From GCA-2718595 sp963935005 (GTDB lineage: Bacteria; Gemmatimonadota; Gemmatimonadetes; Longimicrobiales; Gaopeijiaceae), in the NCBI GenBank assembly GCA_963935005.1, contig CAWWAX010000001.1, forward strand, positions 1 through 64,000: a DNA stretch of 64,000 nt, read 5' to 3'. Positions 1 to 8,566 of the stretch are shown here, one piece after another. Every line of letters starts with the position of its first letter. The first letter of the stretch is position 1. A model generated the notes under the pieces. It saw nothing but the letters and a program-made list of their open reading frames with translations, ran no database searches and was not told the DNA's origin. The position numbers and the translations under genes are program-made.

Positions 1-161
1 GCGTTTGTAGGGGTTGAGCTCTCCATCAACACTACACCTGGATCGCCATCACCTCCACATTCTGCTGCGGGTACAATCTTCATCCCGTCCTTGATAGCCC
101 CCCAATAGGGGTGCTTATTTCGCACCCTGAACTTCTTTTTATTAATCCAGCCTGCTGCCAT
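1..161 (-). CDS. 5' fragment of an unidentified protein (cut by window edge)
   Basis: An open frame begins at an ATG at 161 and runs off the window edge without a stop, giving 53 codons. An in-frame TGA lies seven codons upstream, so this ATG is the first possible start. The visible N-terminus is basic (INKKKFRVRNKH) and is followed by a Gly/Asp-rich stretch (AAECGGDGDPGVVLMESS). I do not recognise the family. It points the same way as the six-gene operon on its right, with a 135-base gap after the hydantoinase stop, so it may be a distal member or start its own unit. A purine-rich AGAGGA lies about 20 bases before the ATG, too far for a normal ribosome-binding site. Coding status rests on the uninterrupted frame only. 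Confidence 0.5.
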   Translation of the reverse strand, partial: MAAGWINKKKFRVRNKHPYWGAIKDGMKIVPAAECGGDGDPGVVLMESSTPTN

Positions 162-296
162 ATTTCGCCCGTTTGTTCAAAAATCCTCTTAGGCACACAC
201 TAGCTTACATTACACCATGGGGTCCTATAATACTGGAAATATCAGTTCATTAGCAAGCACAGACATGGTCAATACGAACTTTATTAAAGAATTCAG

Positions 297-1694
297 CTAA
301 GGTAAGGAACCTGGATCTATCCTGTGACGTTGCACTACCCTACCGCGACCTTTCGCTGCTACAGCCTCCCCATTCTGGACTATGACCTCCCCTCTTGAAA
401 GAGTCATAGTGGGAAAACCTGATACTTTTAGTCCTTGATAAGGGGTGTAGTCTACCGCCGAATGTAAACACCCCGCATCAAGCTCTACCTGCTTTTCTGG
501 ATCAATAATCACCACGTCAGCATCCGCACCAACCTCTAGACTTCCTTTATTAGGATACATGCCGAAGATACGAGCAGGATTGGTAGAAGTAAGCTCCACA
601 AAACGACTCGGGGAAATACGTCCCTCCTTAACCCCGTATGTAAACATTAAAGGCAACCGTGTCTCTATCCCTGGCAAGCCATTTGGTATCCTAGTAAAAT
701 TCCCCCGCCCTTCGGTCTTCTGATCTTGGTAATGAAATGGTGCATGGTCAGATGAAATCTGTTGAAGCAGACCATCTTCGACTGTGCTCCAAAGTGCCTC
801 AACTTGATCTGCTGCCCTTATTGGCGGACTGCACACAAACTTTGCAACTTCGAATCCACCGTCCGGATCATACACTGAGTCGTTTAACACTAGGTACTGT
901 GGACAAGTCTCCCCCACTACTGGCTGTCCGCGGTTGCGAGCTTTTTCAAGATGTTCTGCCACAGTCTTCGATGTCACGTGAGCAATACAGATTGGGGCGC
1001 CAGCCACCTCCGCCAACATGATCGCCCTATTAGTCGCCTCAGCTTCCACGGGGACAGGACGACTGGATGCATGAAACGCTGGGCCAGTCTCTCCTCTGGA
1101 AATATGCTTTTCTATTAAGTGGGTAACTGCACAATCATTTTCACAATGGAGGTAGGCTAATCCACCATTGGCTGCCAGTTCTTCCAACAGTATGAGGAGG
1201 TCGCCATCCCCCACCTTCTTATCTCCATAGGTCATATACACCTTGAAGGACGGAAACCCGGATTCAACCAGCGTCCCTACCTCCCTGATCGATTCAGGAT
1301 TAACATCCGTCACAATAGTATGAAAAGAGTAGTCTATTACGCTATTGGGTTGGATCTCACCCAATCTTCTATCCCTGGCCTTTAAGAGTGATTCGCCTCT
1401 GGCCTGAAGAGAGAAATCAATGATCGTAGTAACTCCTCCATAGGCTCCGGCTAGTGTTCCCACATAGAAATCATCCGCAGTTCTTACTCCCAACCTTTCT
1501 ATGGGATGGTCCAGATGGGTGTGTGTGTCTATCCCCCCTGGCATAACCCACTGGCCTGTTGCGTCTATAACAGTACCGTCAGTCTCCAATCCATTTCCTA
1601 CCTGAACAATCTTACCTCCACCTATCAGCACGTCTGAAAGGCCCATACTGTCAGCTGTGACAACTGTGCCTCCACGAATCAATAAATCAGCCAT
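297..1694 (-). CDS. Dihydropyrimidinase/D-hydantoinase family amidohydrolase
   Basis: This 465-residue cytoplasmic amidohydrolase matches the usual hydantoinase length. The binuclear zinc site is complete: the HTH motif gives His58 and His60, Lys151 in FKVYM is the lysine that is carboxylated in this family, and His183 (LHCEN), His239 (AHVTS) and Asp316 (SSDHAP) follow in order. The family opens cyclic ureides or imides such as dihydropyrimidines and 5-substituted hydantoins to N-carbamoyl amino acids. The ATG overlaps the end of the upstream aminotransferase by eight bases, so translation is probably coupled. It is the last clear gene of the six-gene operon. No carbamoylase is visible, so the true substrate (hydantoin, dihydropyrimidine or another cyclic amide) is open. 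Confidence 0.93.
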   Translation of the reverse strand: MADLLIRGGTVVTADSMGLSDVLIGGGKIVQVGNGLETDGTVIDATGQWVMPGGIDTHTHLDHPIERLGVRTADDFYVGTLAGAYGGVTTIIDFSLQARGESLLKARDRRLGEIQPNSVIDYSFHTIVTDVNPESIREVGTLVESGFPSFKVYMTYGDKKVGDGDLLILLEELAANGGLAYLHCENDCAVTHLIEKHISRGETGPAFHASSRPVPVEAEATNRAIMLAEVAGAPICIAHVTSKTVAEHLEKARNRGQPVVGETCPQYLVLNDSVYDPDGGFEVAKFVCSPPIRAADQVEALWSTVEDGLLQQISSDHAPFHYQDQKTEGRGNFTRIPNGLPGIETRLPLMFTYGVKEGRISPSRFVELTSTNPARIFGMYPNKGSLEVGADADVVIIDPEKQVELDAGCLHSAVDYTPYQGLKVSGFPTMTLSRGEVIVQNGEAVAAKGRGRVVQRHRIDPGSLP

Positions 1695-2907
1695 CTTCTT
1701 CTAACCTTTCCACGAATTCCGTCATCCGAACCATCGCTTCCTCTATACTTTTCTTGGGTGCCAAAAGAGATACTCTCACCCAGTTTCGCCAACTATCTCC
1801 AAAAGAATTTCCAGGGAACATTAAAACACCCGCATCTCTTAATAACCGGTAACAGAACTCTTCAGCACTAATACCAAACCGAGTCATATCAGCCCAAAAA
1901 AATAGACCTCCATAGTGTTCTGCATATGGAACTCTCATCCTGTTAAAACCATCCATTAAAATCTGTCTTCGATCTTGGTATCTGCTCAGAAATTGAGGGC
2001 GAGAATCGTTCTCCATTTCTAATGCGGCCAGCGCAGCATACTGAGAAAAAGTTGGACAGGGTCCAGACGTGGTTTCCTTGATCGATGACACCGCATCAAT
2101 AAAAGCTGGAGGACCGACCAAAAAACCAACCCTGAATCCAGTCATCGCATATGACTTAGAAAACCCAGACAACACTATAGAACGATCTCGAACGCCATCT
2201 ACACCCCAAAAACAAAGAGATTTGTGATTATCAAAAATAATATCTTCATAGATTTCATCCGACAAAACGATTATGCCCATCTCCTTAGCTACTTCAGCTA
2301 GTTTGCGAACGCTTTCTGTCGTTGCGCACGATCCCGTCGGATTAGATGGGTTTACAAATACAAGCAACTTAGCATCGGAAGCATGCTCCCTGAGATCTGC
2401 TTCCTTTAGTTCGAAGAACCTACCTTCTTGCTGCGTCGGGATTGATACTATAGTACCCCCACATGCACCAATGGCTTGATCATATGAAGTATATCGAGGG
2501 TCTGGACAAGCCACTTTGTCACCTGGATCCACAAGCGCCAATAGTGCCAAAAAGAGTCCCTCTTGGCCACCATTTGTGATTATCAATTCTTTTTCTGGAT
2601 CCACAGAAATTCCCTTTTCATCCATATATCGATCCGCAATTTTCCTTTTGAGATCAGGTAACCCTCGAACTGGGCCTAGGATCGAACTATCTGAACTTGC
2701 ATCACGGTTTGACAAGGCAGAAAAATACTTCATTGTCCCATCAATTATCTCCCTTTGAGTATGCAGATCCGGATCGCCTCTTCCTAACGAAATCACATCT
2801 TTTCTACTCTTAGCCAAATCCATCATTTTATAACGCAAAGACGTGGCCTTCTCACCGGATTCGACCGCTCCGCGGCCAGCCTTACTGTCCTTCCCTATAG
2901 TACTCAT
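1687..2907 (-). CDS. Fold-type I PLP aminotransferase
   Basis: This 406-residue class I/II aminotransferase has all active-site landmarks: the NPSNPTG motif at 186-192, Asp217 in SDEIY, the PLP lysine Lys251 in SGFSKSY, and the GFRVGF arginine motif just after. The start is the ATG at 2907. It has a strong AGGAGA six bases upstream and forms an ATGA overlap with the preceding gene's stop; longer frames reaching 2982 would run into the upstream coding region. The enzyme should transfer an amino group between an amino acid and a 2-oxo acid in the cytoplasm. The directly coupled upstream gene is a shortened, lysine-less relative, which suggests a heteromer. Substrate cannot be read from sequence; aspartate, alanine or aromatic specificity are all possible. 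Confidence 0.92.
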   Translation of the reverse strand: MSTIGKDSKAGRGAVESGEKATSLRYKMMDLAKSRKDVISLGRGDPDLHTQREIIDGTMKYFSALSNRDASSDSSILGPVRGLPDLKRKIADRYMDEKGISVDPEKELIITNGGQEGLFLALLALVDPGDKVACPDPRYTSYDQAIGACGGTIVSIPTQQEGRFFELKEADLREHASDAKLLVFVNPSNPTGSCATTESVRKLAEVAKEMGIIVLSDEIYEDIIFDNHKSLCFWGVDGVRDRSIVLSGFSKSYAMTGFRVGFLVGPPAFIDAVSSIKETTSGPCPTFSQYAALAALEMENDSRPQFLSRYQDRRQILMDGFNRMRVPYAEHYGGLFFWADMTRFGISAEEFCYRLLRDAGVLMFPGNSFGDSWRNWVRVSLLAPKKSIEEAMVRMTEFVERLEEDG

Positions 2908-3629
2908 GGCCTTTCTCCTAATGCCCATAGGGCCGCCCTTTGTGAAGGAGATGGGGCACAGATTGACGAAGCTTGTTTCCATCCGGTTATCCCTTTTAAG
3001 ACAGAGGTGTCGGCGGAAACAAATCCTAGATCAAAACCATGTTTTCCGAGCAAACTCGACAGGGATCCTAACAGGATAGTATTTGGAGAAAACTTCAGGC
3101 CAGCTGCTTCTTTACCATACAAAGTATCGCCCAATGCACAAATCTCAGTATCGAACCTACCCCTGGAAAATTCAATATTGGCTCCCCCTCTCAGTTCCCG
3201 ATAGGCTATAGATATACTCACGTCCTCAGCGTCGCAGACCTCTATGCCCAGCCAATCAAAAAGTCTCTGATGATGGAGCCCTTTTTCTCCTGTGATCCGG
3301 CCTCCTGGAACTAAATCCAAACCTAACATTGTCACAAAGACAGCTTCTCCTTCACTAGCCGTTATCAATACTTGATTTCCGTCGCGAGAGTCATCTAGGT
3401 ATTTCCCCACCTCTCTTCCCACCATATCTCTGAGTTTTGACATCCCTGGGCGATCGGGATAATGTGTCTCTCCTCTCCCCAGGTGATAACTAAGGCTATC
3501 AACCAGACCTTGCGGAATCTGAATGGCTCCTTTTCTTTTGGATTTCCCTTCGGAGCTAGCATCTAATAGAACTCTAACCCTCTCCGAGAGAGCTTCTGCA
3601 ACTGTTAGTACTTTGTTCAATTTATTCAT
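2904..3629 (-). CDS. Truncated aminotransferase-like protein lacking the PLP lysine
   Basis: This 241-residue protein follows the aminotransferase class I fold in order: HYPDRPGMSKLRDMV at 56-70 (the usual Y-P-G-x-x-x-LR motif), VLITASEGEA at 87-96 (usual T-x-G-x-Q-E), and D168-x-x-Y171 (usual DE-x-Y). At the catalytic site GSLSSLLGKHGFDLGF, the expected lysine is Ser192 and the expected GxRxG arginine is Asp200. It stops about where the C-terminal small domain should begin, so it is roughly 150 residues short of the family. ATGA overlaps join it to the SDR upstream and to the intact aminotransferase downstream. It cannot form the PLP Schiff base. It may be a structural or regulatory partner of the next gene product; decay is less likely because the frame is intact and coupled. 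Confidence 0.72.
   Translation of the reverse strand: MNKLNKVLTVAEALSERVRVLLDASSEGKSKRKGAIQIPQGLVDSLSYHLGRGETHYPDRPGMSKLRDMVGREVGKYLDDSRDGNQVLITASEGEAVFVTMLGLDLVPGGRITGEKGLHHQRLFDWLGIEVCDAEDVSISIAYRELRGGANIEFSRGRFDTEICALGDTLYGKEAAGLKFSPNTILLGSLSSLLGKHGFDLGFVSADTSVLKGITGWKQASSICAPSPSQRAALWALGERP
2914..2919 (-). promoter_or_regulatory. Ribosome-binding site fixing the aminotransferase start
   Basis: AGGAGA reads toward the ATG at 2907 with a six-base spacer. It lies inside the last codons of the upstream gene and supports the internal start over in-frame ATGs at 2925 and 2982. Confidence 0.7.
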
Positions 3630-4444
3630 TCGTCCACTCCAGGTAGAACGTATTCTGCAACCGCGTGAAGTTGTTCTAGGGTTAATTCTGATCCGCAGTC
3701 TGCGATATAGTTAGCCAAGGTGAATGCGTCAAATCGACAACCGCTAATACCACCCCTCAAGCAAGCCAACCAGTGAAAAGCGGGACCTAATATCGCGGGA
3801 TTACTCCAGGCCTGACTGACTGTTGATTGCAGTGCTACTACATCTGCGTCAGTAATGGAAGTGGGTTTAATTTTTAATCCTGGAGTAACCGAATTGACAC
3901 TAATTTTTGACCCTGACAATTCTAATGCCAAACACCGAGTAAATGCCTCTATCCCAAATTTAGAAGCACAATAAGCCGTCTGATCTGCAAAACCTAGTAC
4001 ACCAGCTCGAGACGATATGTTTATGATTGATCCTCCCTCATCCGAAAGCAGAGGAACCAAGTCTCTTGTTAAAAAAACAGGAGCTGTCAAATTCACCTGC
4101 AAAGTGTGCTCCCAAGAATCCCTTTGTATATACTGCAACGGCTGCCTTTCAAGGACAGCCGCATTATTAATGATTGCAACCAGCCTACTACTTCCTTGCT
4201 TGACGTCCCTGATCAGCATCGATAGCTGAGATTCAGAAGCTAAATCGATAACTCGTGTTTTTACCCAACCACCATTACCTCTAATATTCTCCGCCGTCTT
4301 TTCAAGCTCTTCTTCTACTTCGGAAACTATCCAAAGGTGAGCACCAATTTGACCCAGGAAACTAGCGATTCCCCGACCCAACCCCCGGCCAGCTCCAGTT
4401 ACCAGGACATCCATACCTTCTATAGGTTCCGTCAAATATTTCAC
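3626..4444 (-). CDS. SDR-family oxidoreductase
   Basis: A 272-residue short-chain dehydrogenase. It shows the nucleotide motif TGAGRGLG at 16-23, an NNAA motif, INISS before the active site, and the YCASK catalytic pair Tyr158/Lys162. The GTG at 4444 is preferred: it lies seven bases after the DUF819 stop and has GGTGA at a good distance. A longer frame from 4483 would overlap the upstream gene, and the later ATG at 4414 has poor spacing. The C-terminal part (after about residue 190) diverges from typical SDRs. It ends in an ATGA overlap with the lysine-less aminotransferase-like gene. It likely reduces or oxidises a carbonyl/alcohol in the operon's pathway; the substrate is unknown. Confidence 0.85.
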   Translation of the reverse strand: MKYLTEPIEGMDVLVTGAGRGLGRGIASFLGQIGAHLWIVSEVEEELEKTAENIRGNGGWVKTRVIDLASESQLSMLIRDVKQGSSRLVAIINNAAVLERQPLQYIQRDSWEHTLQVNLTAPVFLTRDLVPLLSDEGGSIINISSRAGVLGFADQTAYCASKFGIEAFTRCLALELSGSKISVNSVTPGLKIKPTSITDADVVALQSTVSQAWSNPAILGPAFHWLACLRGGISGCRFDAFTLANYIADCGSELTLEQLHAVAEYVLPGVDE

Positions 4445-4451
4445 TCTTTGA

Positions 4452-5648
4452 TCACCCCAACATTGCCCTGACCGCATAGGCACAAACAGTCCCTAGATAA
4501 TTACCCACGGCATAACCAAAGATTCCCACTATAACTCCAGGTGCCACTAGCTTGCCCCACTTCATGGCTAGGCTTATGGCCAGTGCAGAACCTGGACCCC
4601 CTATGGCCGCCTGGCTGGCTATTGTGACAATAGCCAAATCGATTTTAAGGAGCCACGCCGCTCCGTAACTTACTATTACGTGAACAGCCATAACGATGAT
4701 CATGAGTGAAAAAATAGGGACGCCAGCCTTCATAACTTGGGAAAGTTCAGATGCTGCTCCCAGCTGGATAAAAAAGATATGCATTGCAAAGTAAGAAAGT
4801 ACTTCAGCCCCATTAAGATTTCTTACAACAGGTAGCAGGGAGGCTCCCAGAGCCAAAGTTGTCAGCCAGATGATATCAGGTATGCCTGGTAAAATACCAA
4901 GCAACTGCTGAGCAACCCACAAAAAGATAAGTGGCAGGGCGCCTAGAACAGCTAACTCCAACACGTTAATCTTAGTATCTGTCCAGCGCTTTCTCATTGC
5001 CTCTGCTTCTGCTTCCTCCTGTTCAGAAATACCCTCACCACTACCTGCTATGCTCGCATCGTGACCACGGTCTCCACCTGCCGACTTGTTCGAACCAATT
5101 CGTCTTAAGAAAACGCCAGCCAGTGCAGTAGCAAGCCATATTTGTAGTAACATATACGGAACTGTAGACATGTTATCAGCCACGGCTGCAGCAGCGAAAA
5201 TACTTGTATCAATATCCAAACTCTGTCCAATAGCAGCGAAATTTAAACCGCCACCCATAAATGCTGCTGCAAAAGCACCCGATAGCTTCCAGGTCTCAGG
5301 CCCTACAAAACCAGCTGTCGAAAGGCCTCCTATTATTCCCCCCACTACACTACCTAAGCATGCAGCAGTATAGGCTATAATCATTGGCCATCCAGCATTT
5401 TTCAGCTCCCGCATATCCGTTCCCATGATGATCAAAACAATAGCATACGGAATAGCATATGTGCCCACAGCTTCATGGACTGGACCAGTGTGTCCTATCA
5501 CTCCTATGTTCGCGAAAATTATCCCGAGAAGTGTACAAACCACCGCAGAAGTGATTTTCTTCACGAATGCTACACGCTCTTCCAAAATTCTTGCAAAAGC
5601 AATGATCGCAAGCATAAAGCTTAATACCAATAAAGGGTCCTGAATCAT
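4452..5648 (-). CDS. DUF819-family integral membrane protein
   Basis: A 398-residue inner-membrane protein with about ten hydrophobic spans. It shows the DUF819 pattern: a GTDMRELKNAG loop near residue 77, and glycine/alanine-rich helices such as FAAAFMGGGLNFAAIGQSL and AADNMSTVPY. A charged cytoplasmic loop rich in Ser, Gly and Glu lies around residues 185-220. DUF819 proteins are uncharacterised but resemble secondary transporters. Its place inside a catabolic operon, coupled by ATGA to the 2-hydroxyacid dehydrogenase, fits uptake or efflux of the pathway compound. That role is inferred from context. Confidence 0.85.
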   Translation of the reverse strand: MIQDPLLVLSFMLAIIAFARILEERVAFVKKITSAVVCTLLGIIFANIGVIGHTGPVHEAVGTYAIPYAIVLIIMGTDMRELKNAGWPMIIAYTAACLGSVVGGIIGGLSTAGFVGPETWKLSGAFAAAFMGGGLNFAAIGQSLDIDTSIFAAAAVADNMSTVPYMLLQIWLATALAGVFLRRIGSNKSAGGDRGHDASIAGSGEGISEQEEAEAEAMRKRWTDTKINVLELAVLGALPLIFLWVAQQLLGILPGIPDIIWLTTLALGASLLPVVRNLNGAEVLSYFAMHIFFIQLGAASELSQVMKAGVPIFSLMIIVMAVHVIVSYGAAWLLKIDLAIVTIASQAAIGGPGSALAISLAMKWGKLVAPGVIVGIFGYAVGNYLGTVCAYAVRAMLG

Positions 5649-6652
5649 ACGTCCACCAATCCTTTTAGTTCTGATTTCGATCTCAGCAACTCTAGATTAT
5701 TTATCACGTCACTCATTATGCCTTTCTGCCCGCCTCCTGTCCCGCCTCCCACGTGCGGAGAGAGAAGAACATTGCGACAACTGACCAAAGGATGCTCCTT
5801 AGGCAATGGTTCATAGAGAAAAGCATCTAAGCCTGCGCCGCCTATAGACCCCTTTTGCAAGGCTGACACAAGAGCTTCTTCGTCGACAAGTCCGCCCCGT
5901 GCAGTGTTGATCAACACTGCCGAGGACTTCATCAAGTCAAGGGCTCTTGCATCAATAATTTTTTCAGTTTTACTCGTATGTGGTGCATGCAAACTCACAA
6001 AATCACTAGCTTGCAACAGCTCTTCAAATTCCAAATAGCTGACATCGGTCTGAGTCTCATACTCACGTGACAGAGGACTCCGTTTGGTATATAGAACTTC
6101 CATGTCAAAAGCTTGTGCACGACGGGCTACCTCAATACCAATATCCCCCAGACCTATAAGGCCTAGGGTCTTCCCATGCAATTGGCGGACATCATCGAAT
6201 TTTAACCAATTAAAAGCGATTTTACGTTCATCGGTCCTACTGGGCTCGACATTAAAATCCAGATATGACCCATCTCTAGTGCCAACATGCCCATCAATCA
6301 GCCTCCTATAACAACCTAGCATCAAGGACAGTGTCTGCTCGGCGACTGCTATGGCTCCACGATGCGGCAAGACCGAAACTGGAATCCCTGCCTCTTTAGC
6401 CGCCCTCCAGTCAACGGCCCAAGGAGCCCTCCCCTGTACCTGTATGAGTGCTAGATTAGGGAAAGAACACATCAACTCTCTATCAATGTGTTTTTTTGAT
6501 GTCAACAGAACTTGGATATCATCAGCAAAGTTTTTCCAATGTCCATCCGGACCGTCCTCCGCCCAAACTACATCTATCCCAGCTTTATCGAACTCCACTT
6601 GAAAAAGGTCCCGGATCCATCGAGGGAATGTTTGCGTGTGTAAGATTCGCAT
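5645..6652 (-). CDS. D-isomer-specific 2-hydroxyacid dehydrogenase
   Basis: A 335-residue NAD(P)-dependent dehydrogenase of the D-2-hydroxyacid family. The Rossmann motif GLGDIG is at 167-172, and the catalytic set is complete: Arg252 in NTARGGLVDE, Glu281 in DAFLYEP and His300 in SPHVGG. These enzymes interconvert 2-oxo acids and D-2-hydroxy acids. It is the first gene of the minus-strand operon, reading away from the Tat-protein/amidase unit across a 126-base divergent gap that should hold its promoter. AAGGA lies about 12 bases before the ATG. Together with the aminotransferase it could link an amino acid, a 2-oxo acid and a hydroxy acid. Glyoxylate/hydroxypyruvate-type activity is possible but unproven. 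Confidence 0.9.
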   Translation of the reverse strand: MRILHTQTFPRWIRDLFQVEFDKAGIDVVWAEDGPDGHWKNFADDIQVLLTSKKHIDRELMCSFPNLALIQVQGRAPWAVDWRAAKEAGIPVSVLPHRGAIAVAEQTLSLMLGCYRRLIDGHVGTRDGSYLDFNVEPSRTDERKIAFNWLKFDDVRQLHGKTLGLIGLGDIGIEVARRAQAFDMEVLYTKRSPLSREYETQTDVSYLEFEELLQASDFVSLHAPHTSKTEKIIDARALDLMKSSAVLINTARGGLVDEEALVSALQKGSIGGAGLDAFLYEPLPKEHPLVSCRNVLLSPHVGGGTGGGQKGIMSDVINNLELLRSKSELKGLVDV

Positions 6653-6778
6653 TATGCTGTTAAATCCTTGCGTTAATTTTCATCAAATCACGGATAATAG
6701 ATAATCTCACCACAAAGTGCCAATCTGTTGACCGAAGCGTTCCTGATGACTTACACTCATGACGTCAAGGAAAACAAT

Positions 6779-7066
6779 ATGAAACTAAATCGCAGACAAT
6801 TTACTAAAGCAGCTGGAACTGGCAGCATCGCACTAGCCGCAGCCTGGCAGCAAGCTTGTTCTGAAGTGGCGGAGTCAGGTCAAGTGAAAACTGAAACCGT
6901 TGAGGTTCTTTTAGACTCCCAAGGATCTAGAGGGATTTACCAAGAAGCCGAAGAATTTGAGCGGCTCCGTCGTGCAGTGGGTAGTATGATCCGTACCCAA
7001 ACGAATTTAAGGAATTTTTCCGTCGATGAGGATGAGCAACCGTCCACAGTCTTTTGGAGAGGATAA
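6779..7066 (+). CDS. Small Tat-signal protein, possible GatC-like partner of the amidase
   Basis: A 95-residue protein starting at the ATG at 6779, with AAGGA seven bases upstream. A twin-arginine motif, RRQFTK at 5-10, is followed by a short hydrophobic stretch and a cysteine (QQAC), so export by Tat is predicted, possibly with lipid attachment. The mature part is short and charged. Its tail (LRNF, then DEDEQPSTVF) recalls the LR-F and acidic-P-x-x-V/T-F ending of GatC-like or AtzG-like small amidase subunits; this likeness is weak. Its TAA is two bases before the amidase start, whose ribosome-binding site lies in its last codons. The pair is almost certainly translated together. It could be an accessory subunit or a detached leader of the amidase. 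Confidence 0.65.
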   Translation: MKLNRRQFTKAAGTGSIALAAAWQQACSEVAESGQVKTETVEVLLDSQGSRGIYQEAEEFERLRRAVGSMIRTQTNLRNFSVDEDEQPSTVFWRG

Positions 7067-7068
7067 GA

Positions 7069-8538
7069 GTGTCAGAGCCAATTTATTTTCGTTCAGTAAG
7101 AGAACTAGCTGAGGGATTAGAAAAACGAGAATTCTCGTCCCTTGAATTGACGGAGTTATATCTTGAGCGTTCCGAGGAACTCGATGTGCCTCCATTCGAT
7201 CTTCCCAACGAACCTCGCGAAGATCATGATGGGAAACTTGCCACCATGATCACTATCGCTAGAGACCATGCCCTAGAAGCTGCTCGAGTAGCTGACAAAG
7301 AACTTGCCACAGGAAACCGGAGAAGCATTCTTCACGGTATCCCCTACGGCGTGAAAGATATACTAGATACCACTGGCATTCGTACAACTTGGGGATCCCG
7401 TATTTTCAAAGACCGGATTCCCGATCGTAATGCTACTCCTATTGATAAGTTAGAACAGGCTGGAGCGGTATTAATGGCCAAGATGGCTATGGGTGAGTTT
7501 GCAGGAGGAAATACCAGTACCGCGCTGAACCCCTGGAAACTTGACCGCACCAGCTTCGGTTCCTCTAGTGGAACTGTTTCAGCAGCGGTGGCAGGTCTCA
7601 TAGGATTCGGAATCGGCACAGAGACAGGAGGCTCGATAGTTTATCCTGCTTCTGCGGTAGGCGCTTCGGGACTCAGGCCAACCTTTGGAAGAGTCAGTCG
7701 CTTCGGCTGTATGGCTCTATCTTGGAGTCTGGATAAAATAGGACCAGTCGGTCGATCCGCTGAAGATTGCGGTCATATTCTAGAGCAAATAGCGGGTTAT
7801 GATCCTAAAGATAACTCCACTGGAAAGAGAAAATTCGCATTTCGAGTGGATCCTGGAAGTATGCGAGGTAAAAAACTTGGGGTATGTAGAGCTGAATTTG
7901 AATTATCAGCTTCGGCGGCGACCAGAAAAGTCTTTCAGGATGTGTTGGATTCCTTCGAGCAAATGGGCGTGGAACTTCAGGATATTTCTTTTCCCCAAAG
8001 ACCGACTGGCGCGCTCTTTTCAACCTTGGTCACCGTGGAAAGCGGTACGAATTTCAAGAGCCTCTTCGACGACGGACGTATTAAAGAGATGTTTTCATTC
8101 AATGCAGACCGTGCTGCAGGATGGATGGCTGGAAGAATGATGCCAGCCTCCGACTACCTCACAGCTCAACGAATCCGCAATCAGATAAAACGAGAAGCCG
8201 ATCAGTTGGTCTCTCAATTCGATGCGGTCATCGCCCCTACTTGGCCAAATGGAGCGGCGATGCGTGAAGTAAGAGATGGTTGGCCAGTACCAGCCAGGCC
8301 AGAATGGGAGCCCCCGAATGAAATCAATTCTGCTACACCCAAATTAAATTCTATTGGAAATCTGGTAGGACACCCGGGATTAGCCATTCCATGTGGATTC
8401 GATGAAGATGGACTACCTCTTTCAGTACAAATTGTTAGTTCAGCCTGGGACGACCAATCCACCCTTGATTTTGGAATGGCCTATCAAAGAGAGACCGACT
8501 GGCACCTGCAAAGACCCCCATTCCCGTGGCGTCAGTAG
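7069..8538 (+). CDS. Amidase-signature enzyme without its own leader
   Basis: A 489-residue amidase-signature hydrolase with the Ser-cisSer-Lys triad: Lys96 in YGVKDI, Ser166 in GSSSGT and nucleophile Ser189 in ETGGSI. The glycine-rich motif is altered (GSSSGT rather than GGSSGGS). The GTG at 7069 is chosen because GGAGAGGA at 7056-7063 sits five bases before it; a TTG at 7054 is in frame but lacks such a site. Unlike the two other amidases in this window, it has no signal peptide. Its immediate partner is a small Tat-signal protein, which suggests joint function or export. The family hydrolyses carboxamides, and some members are amidotransferase or carbamate hydrolases; the substrate here is unknown. 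Confidence 0.92.
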   Translation: MSEPIYFRSVRELAEGLEKREFSSLELTELYLERSEELDVPPFDLPNEPREDHDGKLATMITIARDHALEAARVADKELATGNRRSILHGIPYGVKDILDTTGIRTTWGSRIFKDRIPDRNATPIDKLEQAGAVLMAKMAMGEFAGGNTSTALNPWKLDRTSFGSSSGTVSAAVAGLIGFGIGTETGGSIVYPASAVGASGLRPTFGRVSRFGCMALSWSLDKIGPVGRSAEDCGHILEQIAGYDPKDNSTGKRKFAFRVDPGSMRGKKLGVCRAEFELSASAATRKVFQDVLDSFEQMGVELQDISFPQRPTGALFSTLVTVESGTNFKSLFDDGRIKEMFSFNADRAAGWMAGRMMPASDYLTAQRIRNQIKREADQLVSQFDAVIAPTWPNGAAMREVRDGWPVPARPEWEPPNEINSATPKLNSIGNLVGHPGLAIPCGFDEDGLPLSVQIVSSAWDDQSTLDFGMAYQRETDWHLQRPPFPWRQ

Positions 8539-8566
8539 ACTAAACCTTAAACGCTACAGGTCACGT

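Noticed and set aside
226..231. TATAAT on the plus strand
   Set aside because: Nearby genes on both sides read on the minus strand, and no fitting -35 element or plus-strand gene follows.
8393..8566. N-terminal extension of the first S9 peptidase
   Set aside because: It overlaps the amidase, has no leader-like sequence, and a leader follows the ATG at 8567.
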